Shown here: positions 17,659 through 27,276 of the stretch, in pieces | Numbering within the stretch: position 1 is the first letter of the stretch | Layout of the letters: each line of letters starts with the position of its first letter | Source: Flavobacteriales bacterium | Lineage (GTDB): Bacteria > Bacteroidota > Bacteroidia > Flavobacteriales_F > PHOS-HE28 | Length of the DNA: 64,000 nucleotides | Reading direction: 5' to 3' | NCBI GenBank assembly: GCA_016716605.1 | Contig: JADJWA010000001.1 | Location: 2,587,001 to 2,651,000 of the forward strand | Made by a program: the position numbers and the translations under genes | Notes under the pieces: generated by a model | Seen by the model: only the letters and a program-made list of their open reading frames with translations | Database searches by the model: none | What the model was told of the DNA's origin: nothing

Positions 17659-20600
17659 ATGTTCACCAAATACCTTCTGAAGCTTGTGCTGGTCGAGGCA
17701 TTCATTCCCCCCCCCCCTACTGAACCCCTTGTCTGATAAGGGTTTCGGAGGGATGAGAGCGAACGCGCAGGCACAACAGCCGCCACCAACCGTGGAATGG
17801 CGCGACTTCATGCATCCACCATTCAGGCCGGATTATGGAAGCCGATACACCTGGATCGGCAATACGCTGGTTGAAGGCCCGGAAAGCGGTGGTGCCATTA
17901 GCAGGGAGGAGAGCAGTGAGGATTGGTGGTACTCACACTGCAATCTGTACGATGAGAACGGCCAGCAGATCGGGTATGCCGCAGCCGGTTACAACAAGGC
18001 GCGCAACTGGTTCCCTCTTGATGAAACGGGCTGTTTTGGCTACGTGCCGGGCAACACACCTGGCTGGAATGAACTGGAAACTTTAGAGGAGCGAAAGGGC
18101 CAACCACGCTGCTGGCTTGCTCGGTACGACATGAATGGGCAGCAGCTCTGGTGCCGCAGCTACTTGATCGGGACGTTCTACGATGTCGCGCAGGACATCG
18201 ACGGGAACATTGTTGCGGCAGGAGAGGTTGGTGCACCTCGGAAGGGCACTAGCGCACAAGGCCCATACACGTCGTTGCCATACAATCCGGGTGTTGGATT
18301 AAGCCAGGACATTTCTGGGATTGACTGCGATGATTCGCCGGGTGGAGGGCTGCCGCCTTATGGCGAAATTGGCCTTAAGGGATACATGGTGAAAGTTGAC
18401 CTTGATGCTAACTTGATTTGGCAGAACGCCTATGGCAACCCTCCTGATGCCTATACAGCATGGGGGCAAACCTCGCGCATCTGGAGCTTAGCTCCCATGA
18501 TGCTGCCGGGCGGCCAGGGGAGCGGGTTCTATGTGGCAATGGACGCCGGAGGTCAGATGTACATGCGCGTTCGTGGAAGCGATGGACATGTGGTGGATAG
18601 GGCGAACATTCCAGGGGTGCAGCCCAACGCAGGTATGCGCACGCTTTCGGTGCGCACCAAGGTCATCAACGGACTCACGCACGCGGTCCTCGCCGGGACA
18701 ACATACCCGAATGGCAAGCAGGGCGCCTTTGTCGCGCATGTGGAGGATGCCGAAAGCGCGCCTTTCACCATATCTCAATCCTGGACTACCGCTGACCCTT
18801 GGTTCGCGCAGACCCACTCGAGCGCTTTGCATCAGTTCTCCACGAATGCGACATTAGTTGATGACCAAGGAGTCATAGGCATTGCCTGGCCGGTGCTCAG
18901 CGACTACGAGATCACCACGGAGACCTATAGTGGACGAAGCATTGCGGATCTGCGTGTTTACCGACTCTCGCTGAACAATTCAGTGCCGGATTGGGTAAGC
19001 CCATTGGGCGAGGTCCGCGCCTATGATCTGCAAGCAGGCGTCATCCAAACCAGCGATGGAAACCTAGCCATCGTCAGTTCATCCTGGCCAGACCCTTATT
19101 CCATTTCCAACGCTTTCGGCTATTCCGACCTCTCTGGCACCTTGCAGACCTGTTTGGAACAGTTCAATCATGATTGGCCGAATACCAATCAATACGACTA
19201 TTGGAGTACGGACACCTACGTCAATAAATTGAGCTTGGCAGATGGCAGTATAATGTGGAAGACCAAATTCGATTCTGAGCCCGGTGACGAAGGCACCTGC
19301 TTCCCGGGTGACATCCGAAAGCAAGAGTGCATGTACCGAATCACCGAATCCGCCGACGGCGGCTTGGTGGTATCCGGCAACACCAGCCACAACTTCGACG
19401 ACGCTTATCTCGTGAAGCTCCTCCCAGATTGCCAAAGCCGCATCGATTACGACTTCACCGTGATGGAAGCGCTCAGCGACGACACGCACACCTACACTCT
19501 GCAAGGCGATGAAACATGGAACTCTGACAAGAACATCGTAGGCACGATCCTCATCCCCGACGGCATCACCCTCACCATCTCCAACTGCACCATCCGCTTC
19601 GCCGATACCGAGCAGCTGGCGTGGCCCACGCGCATCGTGGTGGAGCGTGGCGGCAAGCTCATCGTAGAGGATGCCACGCTTACCAGCATCGACGAATGCC
19701 CCAACAGCCTGTGGGACGGCATTGAACTGCGTGGCAACTACTTCGCACAGCAAACTCAAGCGAACCAAGGCTACCTGGATTTGAATAACAGCACCATCTC
19801 CAACGCGCGCACCGGCGTGTTCACCGCGCGTGGCGATTTCAACGATCCACTGGGCGCCATCATCAAGGAGAGCACCGGCGGCATCGTCAGTGCGCAGGAT
19901 TCGCGCTTCCTCAACAACATCCACGATGTGGTGTTCCGACCCTTCGAGAACCGCTTGAGCAACGGCGATGTGATACCCAACGTGAGCATCTTCAAGCGCT
20001 GCGATTTCGTCACCGACGGCGGCATACCGGTGGAGGGGCTCTATCCCAACAGCCACGTGGCCATGGAAGGAGTGCGCGGAATCCCCTTCCGGGGCTGCTC
20101 CTGGCGCAATACGCTACTTGGCCAACAGCTGGAAATGCCCTACCACCAAGGCGCCGGCATCAGCAACAACAGCAGCAGTTTCACCGTGGCCGATGATTGT
20201 GCCAGCCTAGTGCCCCTAGGCACGCCATGCCCGCCGCAAGACGTCACCACCAGCAGCTTCACAAATCTGCACAGGGGTATCCTTGCCGTTACCTACAAGA
20301 CCGATCGCACCTTCAGCGTGGATAACGCCACCTTCACCGGCACCAACTTCGGCATCCGCATGGAGGGCGCCCAAGACGCCAGCATCACACGGTGCAGCTT
20401 CGATGTGCCCACACCTTTCACGCCCGGCATCGTGGGCGCCACCTACGGCGTGTACAGTGACCAATGCACCGGCTACCGCATCCAGGAGAACAGCTTCCGT
20501 ACCACCCAGCCCGGCGCGCCGCGCAAGGTGGGTCTGGTGATCAAGGATAGCGGCCCCGACTACAACACGTTCTACAACAACACGTTCGACAACCTCTACA

Positions 20601-22123
20601 CCGGCAGCATCATACAAGGCCAGAACGCCGGTGAGGACGATGCCCTTGGCCTGGAGGTGAAGTGCAACGACTACGGCCTAGCCGATGCCAACTTCTTCGA
20701 CAATGCTCTCACAGGTGGCGATGTGCGAGTGCAGAAGACACAGGGTGGTCCGATTAACAATCCCCTTGACCAAACGGAATGGAAGAACCCCGCCGGCAAC
20801 CGCTTCAGCTTGGATCATACCGGTGCGGGAGACCCCGAAGAGGATTGGCACGTGCAGGTGACGGCGACGGTGGTAGAGTATTTCCATCATTTCCCAACAG
20901 CGACCGATCGCACCAAACCGAATTACGCGGATAATCCTATTGAGATCATCACGAGTGATCAACTTGTCGGCTGGACGAGCAAAGAACAACACTGCCCCAG
21001 TTTGCTCGACGATGGTGGCAAGGAAGTGAAGCGCCTCCTGGCCGAAGGCGAGCATGCCGACTACGAGAGCAGCAAAGACGCCTACGACGCCACCAAGGAC
21101 AACGGCGATACCTACAGCCTGCTGGGTTACGTGGACGACCCAACCAAGAGCAGCACGCAAGTGCGCAATGCGCTGCAGAGCGTAGCGCCCAAGGTGAGCC
21201 TGGATGTATGGCAAGCCGCCTTCGAGCGCAGCCCCGCCATGAGCGCCTGGCACATCACGCAAGCCCTGCTGAGCAACAGCCCGCTGCAAACAGAAGCCTT
21301 GCTGATGGTTGATGACTACGGCCTGCCCGCAGGTTATGCGAGCCTGGTGCATGCCGCGCAGAACGGATTGAACGTGCTAACACTACTAGAAAGCGCCATG
21401 GCCAAGCACGGCGGCAACAAAGCCGAGGCCCTCGCCGATCTGGGCCGCATGAGCTGGTTGGACGAAGAGGATCTGGCCGCATCGTTGGATGCCTTGCTCG
21501 CATTGCACGGAGAATTGCCCGCTGAGAACCATGCGCTCGCCGTGAGCGGTGTGCTCACGGCCAAGGGCGACTACAGTGCTTTGGAAACCCTGGCCTTGGC
21601 CGAAGAGAGCGCCAGCGATTCCCCGGAGCGCTACACCCTGCTGAAGCGCTACGCACAACTGGAACAGCAAGAAGGTTTGGCAGAACCCGATGAGGCCCTG
21701 CGCACTTGGTTGGCCAACTTGGGCCAACAGCGCGATGTACAAGGCAGCACTTGGGCGAATGCCTGGCTGCACGCTTTAGGCGAAGAATTGCCAGAAGAAG
21801 TGATTGTGCTACCGGAAACCGGACCGAAGTCTGCGAGTCGCGCACTACAGGTGCAACCTGTACAATGGCATGATGATGAACTTCTCGAAGTCTTCCCGAA
21901 CCCTGCGCGGAACGCCGCTTATGTGGCATTCGATCTTGGAGGGAGCGACCAAGCACAGCTTCGTGTCCTCGACGTGCATGGTCGCCAACTCAGCAGCTTT
22001 GTGCTCAGCGGTAACCAAGGCATCGCTACCATACCACTTGATGGATTAGGCAGTGGTCTATATCTCATCGAGGTGTTGCGACCAGACCAGCCGAGCCAGC
22101 AAGCGCGTTTGGTAGTGCAATAA
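17659..22123 (+). CDS. Large secreted T9SS type A protein (beta-helix); start disrupted at a C11 tract
   Basis: The main frame (17684-22123, about 1479 codons) has no good start: its first codon is TTG. The only signal-peptide-like start, ATG at 17659 (MFTKYLLKLVLVEAFI), is in another frame and hits a stop after the run of 11 C at 17707-17717; 10 or 13 C would join the two. The ATG at 17753 is a fallback start lacking a signal peptide. The body has propeller-like repeats (DQLWC/DANLIWQN type), a right-handed beta-helix region near the middle (TIRFADTEQLAWPTRIVVE..., many NSTISN/CSFD turns), a helical stretch, and a C-terminal type A sorting domain (VFPNPARNAAYVAFDL...GLYLIEVL). Likely surface-exposed or secreted. 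Confidence 0.8.
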
Positions 22124-22129
22124 GCGGCC

Positions 22130-23680
22130 ATGCGCTCGCTATTGTTTGGAGCGGCAGCGTTCATTGAATCCTTGGCAATGGGCCAGGGATTCAATGAACG
22201 CTACGATGCGTTTGGGTGGGGATTCGCCCAGGGTGCATTCAACATTGAACTGCTTGAGGATGGTTACATGGTAACCTCAACGAGTGCGGATGTGGACAGT
22301 CTTGGCCCGGACTTTTGGCTCAGCCATTATTCTGTGCTGCTTACCAAGCTCGACTTCAATGGTGCAAAGCAATGGGAGAAGCGCGCTTACAGGCCATATC
22401 ATGGCACAACCGCAGGCTGGAGCAACTGCTGCGACACCATTCCCGGCGGGGGCTACGTGGTGGGCGGCGCCAGCGAGGACACCACCGGCTTCGATGAGGT
22501 CTATCTCATGCGCTTCGATGCCAACGGCGATACGCTCTGGACCAAGGTGTTCGGTGATCCCAATGGAAATGACTTCTGGATCGGCTATCAAGTGAAGCGC
22601 ACCACCGATGGTGATTTCCTCATTGTCGGCTTCACCGGAACGGAAGGGCTGGCCTCCTATCAGGCATTCGCCATTCGCACGGACGAGAACGGCAATGAGC
22701 TTTGGCGCCGAACCTACTCTTGGCCGGGAAATCCGTTCTGCGGCTTCTTGAGTTCCTCGCTTGCAGGTGCTGGCGAATTGTTCATGGCGGGTTCGCATAA
22801 CATCACCATCAGCAATACGGATCATTGGGTGCAGCGCACCGATAGTTTGGGAAACTTGAAATGGCGTGTGCGATGGGGCGGCCCATTTTCAGATGCCGGC
22901 ACCCAGATCATCACCGCAGCCGATGGGCACGTGCTGGTCTTCAGTGCCAGGGGCTATGCCGCCAACAGCCAAGCCATGCGCTGCTACATCGCCAAGCTCG
23001 ACAGCACAGATGGCAGCATCATTTGGGAAAATGAATTCGGACCAACAGCACCATCCACGCTCTTCCTTGCCGGGAAAGAATGTCCCAACGGGGATTTGAT
23101 CGCAACCGGTGCCACTTATGCCAATATGGGCATGGGCAGCGGGCAGAAGGGTCTGCTGTGCCGCACCACCAGCGAGGGCGATAGCCTGTGGATGTTCGCC
23201 TACTTCTCGGTGGCCGATGGCCTCACCGACGGTACCGGCCGCTTCTACGATGTGCTGCCCACCGCCGATGGCGGCTTCATCGCAGCGGGCGCGGCCTACT
23301 TCAGCGCCAGCGGCAACAACCCGCCGGGCATCAGCCAAGACACGTGGGTGGTGAAGGTGGATAGCATGGGCTGCATCGTGCCTGGCTGCAACAACGTGGG
23401 CATCACCGAGCAGGCCACCAACCTGCTGGGAGCGCTCCACATCTTCCCCAACCCCGCGCAGGGGCAAGCCACCTTGCAGCTCACGCTTCCGCCGGGCGTT
23501 GGTAATGGGCCATTCGAGCTAACACTTATGGCCACCGATGGGCGCGTGGTGCGCCGCGAACGCATCGCGGGCAATGTCGAGCATAGGCTGGCCTTGGATA
23601 GGCAACCATCGGGCATGTACTATGTTCATGTGGCCGATGAGGGCAAGTGGCTAACGGGTGGGAAGCTGGTGTTGGAATGA
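22130..23680 (+). CDS. Secreted T9SS type A beta-propeller-like protein
   Basis: 516 residues starting 6 bp after the preceding stop. Repeated blades of the form G.Y...(S/A)...D.T..D.WLSKLD.NG...W.K (for example VYLMRFDANGDTLWTKVFG, AFAIRTDENGNELWRRTY) suggest a propeller. The C-terminus is a type A sorting domain: IFPNPAQGQATLQL...LMATDGRVVRRE...QPSGMYYVHV. The signal peptide (RSLLFGAAAFIESLAMGQ) contains one arm of a perfect 16-bp inverted repeat (22156-22171 / 22187-22202), which introduces a charged residue in the hydrophobic core. Probably co-transcribed with the upstream T9SS gene. Confidence 0.85.
   Translation: MRSLLFGAAAFIESLAMGQGFNERYDAFGWGFAQGAFNIELLEDGYMVTSTSADVDSLGPDFWLSHYSVLLTKLDFNGAKQWEKRAYRPYHGTTAGWSNCCDTIPGGGYVVGGASEDTTGFDEVYLMRFDANGDTLWTKVFGDPNGNDFWIGYQVKRTTDGDFLIVGFTGTEGLASYQAFAIRTDENGNELWRRTYSWPGNPFCGFLSSSLAGAGELFMAGSHNITISNTDHWVQRTDSLGNLKWRVRWGGPFSDAGTQIITAADGHVLVFSARGYAANSQAMRCYIAKLDSTDGSIIWENEFGPTAPSTLFLAGKECPNGDLIATGATYANMGMGSGQKGLLCRTTSEGDSLWMFAYFSVADGLTDGTGRFYDVLPTADGGFIAAGAAYFSASGNNPPGISQDTWVVKVDSMGCIVPGCNNVGITEQATNLLGALHIFPNPAQGQATLQLTLPPGVGNGPFELTLMATDGRVVRRERIAGNVEHRLALDRQPSGMYYVHVADEGKWLTGGKLVLE
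22156..22202 (+). repeat. Perfect 16-bp inverted repeat inside the signal-peptide codons
   Basis: AGCGTTCATTGAATCC at 22156-22171 is the exact reverse complement of 22187-22202, with a 15-base loop. It lies 26 bases into the coding sequence, so the mRNA would form a strong hairpin at the beginning of translation. The arms encode FIES and GFNERY. Confidence 0.9.
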
Positions 23681-23690
23681 CGCTCACAGA

Positions 23691-23765
23691 CTCTGCCGCC
23701 CGCAGGACCTCACCGTGAACGTGATCAACCGGTATCTGGAGATCAAGGCGAGGGGTATGCTGTAG
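23691..23765 (+). repeat. 75-bp direct repeat, right copy
   Basis: Same orientation and sequence as 17483-17557 apart from one base. It still encodes the last 24 residues and stop of the DUF58 protein, but has no upstream reading frame here because it follows the stop of the second T9SS gene by 10 bp. Confidence 0.95.
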
Positions 23766-23827
23766 GCGAGCTTTGTCATGTTCGGCTCCCCTAGCGCCAA
23801 TACATTTGGCCGCCGAATCCCAACGCC

Positions 23828-24916
23828 ATGACCGTAGCCACCAAGAAGAAGGTCCACAACTACAGCCCCGGCCCCTGCATCCTGCCGCAAGAGGTCTTTG
23901 AGCAAGCCGCGCAAGCGGTGCTCGACTTCGAGGGCAGCGGGCTCAGCATCCTGGAGATCAGCCACCGCAGCAAGCCCTTCGAAGCCGTGATGGCCAAAGC
24001 GCAAGCGCTGGTGAAGGAATTGCTCGGCGCGCCGGACCATTACCAAGTGGTCTTCCTCGGCGGAGGCGCCAGCTTGGGCTTCCACATGGTGCCGCTCAAC
24101 TACATGAAGCCCGGCGGCAAGAGTGCCTACGCGAACACCGGTGAGTGGGCCTCGCGCGCCATCAAGGAGAGCAAGCTCGCAGGCGAGACCCTCGTGGTGG
24201 CCAGCAGCGAGGATAGGAACTTCAGCTACATCCCCAAGGGCTTCGGGATCCCATCGGACGCGGACTACTTCCACCTCACCAGCAACAACACCATATTCGG
24301 CACGCAGTGGAAGCGATTCCCCGAGTCGCCCGTGCCGGTTGTCTGCGACATGAGCAGTGACATCTTCAGCCGTCCGGTGAACGTGGCCGACTTCGCTCTG
24401 ATCTACGGAGGCGCGCAGAAGAACATGGGCCCTGCAGGCGCCACGGTGTACCTCTTCGACCCGGAGCGCACCGGCAATACCGGTCGCAAGCTGAGCCCCA
24501 TGCTCGACCTGAAGAACCACGGCAGCAAGGAGAGCATGTATAACACCCCACCGGTGTTCGCGGTGTACGTGAGCATGCTCACCCTGGAGTGGATGAAGAA
24601 GATTGGCGGCGTGGCCGAGATCGAGCGGCGCAACAACGCGAAGGCCAGGCTCCTCTACGATGCGGTGGACCGACTGCCGCTCTTCAAAGGCACCGCCGCC
24701 GCCGAGGACCGCAGCACCATGAACGCGTGCTTCGTGATGAGCGACGCTGCGCTGGAACCCGCCTTCGATGCCCTTTGGAAGGAAGCCGGCATCAGCGGGA
24801 TCCGTGGGCACCGGAGCGTGGGCGGCTACCGCGCCAGCATGTACAATGCCCTGCCCATCGAGAGCGTGCAGGTGCTGGTGGACGTGATGGAGCATTTCGC
24901 ACAGAAGAACGGATAG
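23828..24916 (+). CDS. serC: Phosphoserine aminotransferase
   Basis: 362 residues, normal length. NYSPGPCILPQEVFEQA at the N-terminus, GLSILEISHRSKPFE, QVVFLGGGASLGFHMVPLN and the PLP-lysine segment ALIYGGAQKNMGPAG identify SerC; the C-terminus has GHRSVGGYRASMYNALP, a SerC hallmark. It converts phosphohydroxypyruvate to phosphoserine (PLP, glutamate). serA follows at 24952 and DUF1015 after that, the usual Bacteroidota serine block. The promoter presumably lies in the 62 bp after the right-hand 75-bp repeat. Confidence 0.96.
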   Translation: MTVATKKKVHNYSPGPCILPQEVFEQAAQAVLDFEGSGLSILEISHRSKPFEAVMAKAQALVKELLGAPDHYQVVFLGGGASLGFHMVPLNYMKPGGKSAYANTGEWASRAIKESKLAGETLVVASSEDRNFSYIPKGFGIPSDADYFHLTSNNTIFGTQWKRFPESPVPVVCDMSSDIFSRPVNVADFALIYGGAQKNMGPAGATVYLFDPERTGNTGRKLSPMLDLKNHGSKESMYNTPPVFAVYVSMLTLEWMKKIGGVAEIERRNNAKARLLYDAVDRLPLFKGTAAAEDRSTMNACFVMSDAALEPAFDALWKEAGISGIRGHRSVGGYRASMYNALPIESVQVLVDVMEHFAQKNG

Positions 24917-24951
24917 ACCATCAACCTTCGCCGAAGGCTTCGGCAGATACC

Positions 24952-25920
24952 ATGCGCATACACGCCAACGACGGCATCTCGGCAGCAGCCAAGGCCCGCT
25001 TGCAGGAGGAGGGTTTCAACGTGACCACCGAGCATGTGCCGCAGGAGCAGCTCGCCGATTACCTGAACAAGGAGAAGGTTGATGTGCTGCTCGTGCGCAG
25101 CGCCACCAAGGCGCGTCGGGACCTGATCGACGCCTGCCCGGGCATCCGGCTCATCGGCCGCGGCGGCGTGGGCCTCGACAACATCGATGTGGCGCATGCC
25201 CGCAACAAGAACATCCCGGTGGTGAACACCCCGGCCTCCTCGAGCATCAGCGTGGCCGAACTGGTCATCGCGCACCTCTTCACGCTTATGCGCTCGCTGC
25301 ACAAGAGCAACCGCCGCATGCCGGGCGAGGGCATGTCGAAGTTCAAGGAGCTGAAGAAGGAGTACGAGAAGGGCTTCGAGCTGCGCGGCAAGACGCTCGG
25401 CATCATCGGCTTCGGGCGCATCGGCCAGTGGACCGCACGTTATGCGCTGGGCTGCGGCATGAAGGTGATCTACGCCGACAACCACGCCACCGCCGATGCG
25501 ATCGAGCTCGAGGTAGGCGGCGTGCCCGTGCGTGTCCCGGTGAAGATGGTGCCGCTGGATGAGCTGCTGAAGCAGAGCGATGCCGTGAGCCTGCACGTGC
25601 CCGCCCAGAAGGATGGCCGCCCGGTGCTTGGCAAGCGCGAGCTGGGCCTGATGAAAGCCGGTGCCGTGCTGGTGAACACCGCGCGAGGCGGCAGCGCGGA
25701 TGAGGATGAACTGCTCGCGGCGATCAAGGAAGGCCGCCTTCGCGGAGCCGCGCTCGACGTATTCGTGAACGAGCCCGAACCGCGCGCTGATGTGCTCGCC
25801 GAGCCCGGCTTGAGCCTGAGCCCGCACATCGGTGCCGCAACGGCCGAAGCCCAGGGCCGCGTGGGCGATGAGCTGGTGGAACGGATCCTCGCCTGGCGCA
25901 GCGCTGCCACGGTGATCTGA
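24952..25920 (+). CDS. serA: D-3-phosphoglycerate dehydrogenase, short form
   Basis: 322 residues from the ATG at 24952 (MRIHANDGISAAAKARL). The NAD-binding motif GIIGFGRIGQWTA, LLVRSATKARRDLID, NTPASSSISVAELVIAHLF, the catalytic Arg context VNTARGGSADEDEL and the His in LSPHIGAATAEAQ are present. There is no ACT domain, so serine feedback through ACT is absent. It performs the first step of serine synthesis and works with the adjacent serC. An upstream in-frame extension would overlap serC and is rejected. Confidence 0.94.
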   Translation: MRIHANDGISAAAKARLQEEGFNVTTEHVPQEQLADYLNKEKVDVLLVRSATKARRDLIDACPGIRLIGRGGVGLDNIDVAHARNKNIPVVNTPASSSISVAELVIAHLFTLMRSLHKSNRRMPGEGMSKFKELKKEYEKGFELRGKTLGIIGFGRIGQWTARYALGCGMKVIYADNHATADAIELEVGGVPVRVPVKMVPLDELLKQSDAVSLHVPAQKDGRPVLGKRELGLMKAGAVLVNTARGGSADEDELLAAIKEGRLRGAALDVFVNEPEPRADVLAEPGLSLSPHIGAATAEAQGRVGDELVERILAWRSAATVI

Positions 25921-25925
25921 AGGCC

Positions 25926-27143
25926 ATGATCGAGCTGCGGCCATTCCGCGCCTGGCGGCCGGTGCCGGAGAAGGCGCACCTCGTGGGCTCCCGCAGCTAC
26001 GTCACGTATCCGCAGCAAGAACTCGCGCAGCGCCTCGCGGATAACCCGCATAGTTTCCTGCACGTGCTGCGCCCCGATGATGACAGCACCGTGAAGCTCC
26101 CTCGCGCCGAGCGCTTCCATCGCGTGCGCATGGCCTTCAAGGGCTTTTGCGACGCGGGCACCATGGTGCGCGAAGAGCAGCCCGCGATCTACCTCTATGA
26201 GCAGGAATCGCGCGGCAATATCACGCGCGGCATCGTCTGCGGCGTGAGCACGCAGGCGTACCGCGATGGCCGGATCAAGGTGCATGAGCAAACGCTTACG
26301 GCACGCGAACAGCTCTTCGCCGAGTACCTGGGCAGCACGGGCATGAACGCCGAGCCGGTGCTGCTGGCCACGCCCGATGGCACCGCCTGGGAGGCGCTGC
26401 TCGACCCCCTGCTGAACACACGGTCCGCCTATGCCCATCGCACGCGCGACCTCGTGAGCCACCGCCTCTGGCCCATCACCGACCGGACCATGCACGAGCG
26501 ATTGCAGCGCGCCTTCGCTGAAGTGCCCGCGCTCTACATCGCCGATGGCCACCACCGCCTGGCGAGCAGCGCGCGCCTGGCCGAGTCGCGCGGCCTCACG
26601 GATGTGGATCCCGCCTATTGGTGCCTGGCGTTCATCGTCCCGCGCAAGCAACTCTACGTGTTCAATTTCGATCGCGTGGTGAATGACTTCGGCGGATCGG
26701 ATGAGCGCGCATTCCTCATGTCCTTATCACGGATCGGCGCCCTCGCACCCGCACGAGGCCCCTTCGCCGCGCCGGGCATCATCGGGGTGCGCACGGCCAG
26801 CGGCTGGCACGCGCTCACGCTCCCGCCACAGGCCGCGCCATGCGCAGCGGCCGATTGCCTGGATGCCGCACGCCTCAGCTCGCTGGTGCTCGGCCCGGTG
26901 CTCGGCATCCACGACCTGCGCACCGATCCCCGCGTGGGCTTCGTGCCCGGCACCGCTGGTACCACCGAACTGGACCGGCGCGTGGAGCAGGGTGAGGCTG
27001 CAGTCGCCTTCCACCTGCATCCCGTGAGCTTCGAGCAACTGAAGGCCGTCTCGGATGAGGGCGGGACGATGCCGCCGAAGAGCACCTACATCGAGCCGAA
27101 ACTGCGGAGCGGGATGGTCGTGTATTCGTTGGAGGAGGCTTGA
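25926..27143 (+). CDS. DUF1015 family protein
   Basis: 405 residues starting 5 bp after the serA stop. ELRPFRAWRPVPEKA, NPHSFLHVLRP, YEQESRGNITRGIVCGVS, KVHEQTLTAREQLFAEYL, YIADGHHRLASSARLAE (with the conserved GHHR) and PPKSTYIEPKLRSGMVVYSL are characteristic of DUF1015. The family is found directly after serC-serA in many Bacteroidota and Firmicutes. Its biochemical role is not established; the GHHR block suggests phosphoryl or metal chemistry. Probably the third gene of a serine operon. Confidence 0.92.
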   Translation: MIELRPFRAWRPVPEKAHLVGSRSYVTYPQQELAQRLADNPHSFLHVLRPDDDSTVKLPRAERFHRVRMAFKGFCDAGTMVREEQPAIYLYEQESRGNITRGIVCGVSTQAYRDGRIKVHEQTLTAREQLFAEYLGSTGMNAEPVLLATPDGTAWEALLDPLLNTRSAYAHRTRDLVSHRLWPITDRTMHERLQRAFAEVPALYIADGHHRLASSARLAESRGLTDVDPAYWCLAFIVPRKQLYVFNFDRVVNDFGGSDERAFLMSLSRIGALAPARGPFAAPGIIGVRTASGWHALTLPPQAAPCAAADCLDAARLSSLVLGPVLGIHDLRTDPRVGFVPGTAGTTELDRRVEQGEAAVAFHLHPVSFEQLKAVSDEGGTMPPKSTYIEPKLRSGMVVYSLEEA

Positions 27144-27161
27144 TGGCGCGCGAAACAGAGG

Positions 27162-27213
27162 GCCCGACTTGTAGATCGTGATTGTTGATTCCTGATTGCT
27201 GATTCAGTCGGGC
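27162..27213. repeat. Word-palindrome element E1, upstream of rarA
   Basis: GCCCGACT (27162-27169) pairs with AGTCGGGC (27206-27213). Between them the short word TGATT with small changes is iterated (TGATTGTTGATTCC, TGATTGCTGATTCA). It has the same style as the other iterated-word elements of the window but mostly one arm. It sits in the 133-bp gap between DUF1015 and rarA. Confidence 0.55.
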
Positions 27214-27276
27214 TCAAGCGCCAGCCGGATCCATCCTGCATTTCGAGAGAGGCCGATCACGTCGCAACTTCGCCGC

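Larger units (their letters stand above)
17558..23690. mobile_element. Putative inserted segment carrying two T9SS genes, flanked by 75-bp direct repeats
   Basis: About 6.1 kb separates the DUF58 operon from serC and is bounded by direct repeats of the DUF58 3' end, the pattern left when a circular or homologous segment integrates by one crossover at a gene end. The first third looks less GC-rich than its surroundings. No integrase, transposase or terminal inverted repeat is present inside. A duplicative recombination event is an alternative to mobile-element insertion. Confidence 0.55.

Noticed and set aside
17558..23690. Insertion sequence or transposon
   Set aside because: No transposase or terminal inverted repeats, and 75 bp is too long for a usual target duplication.
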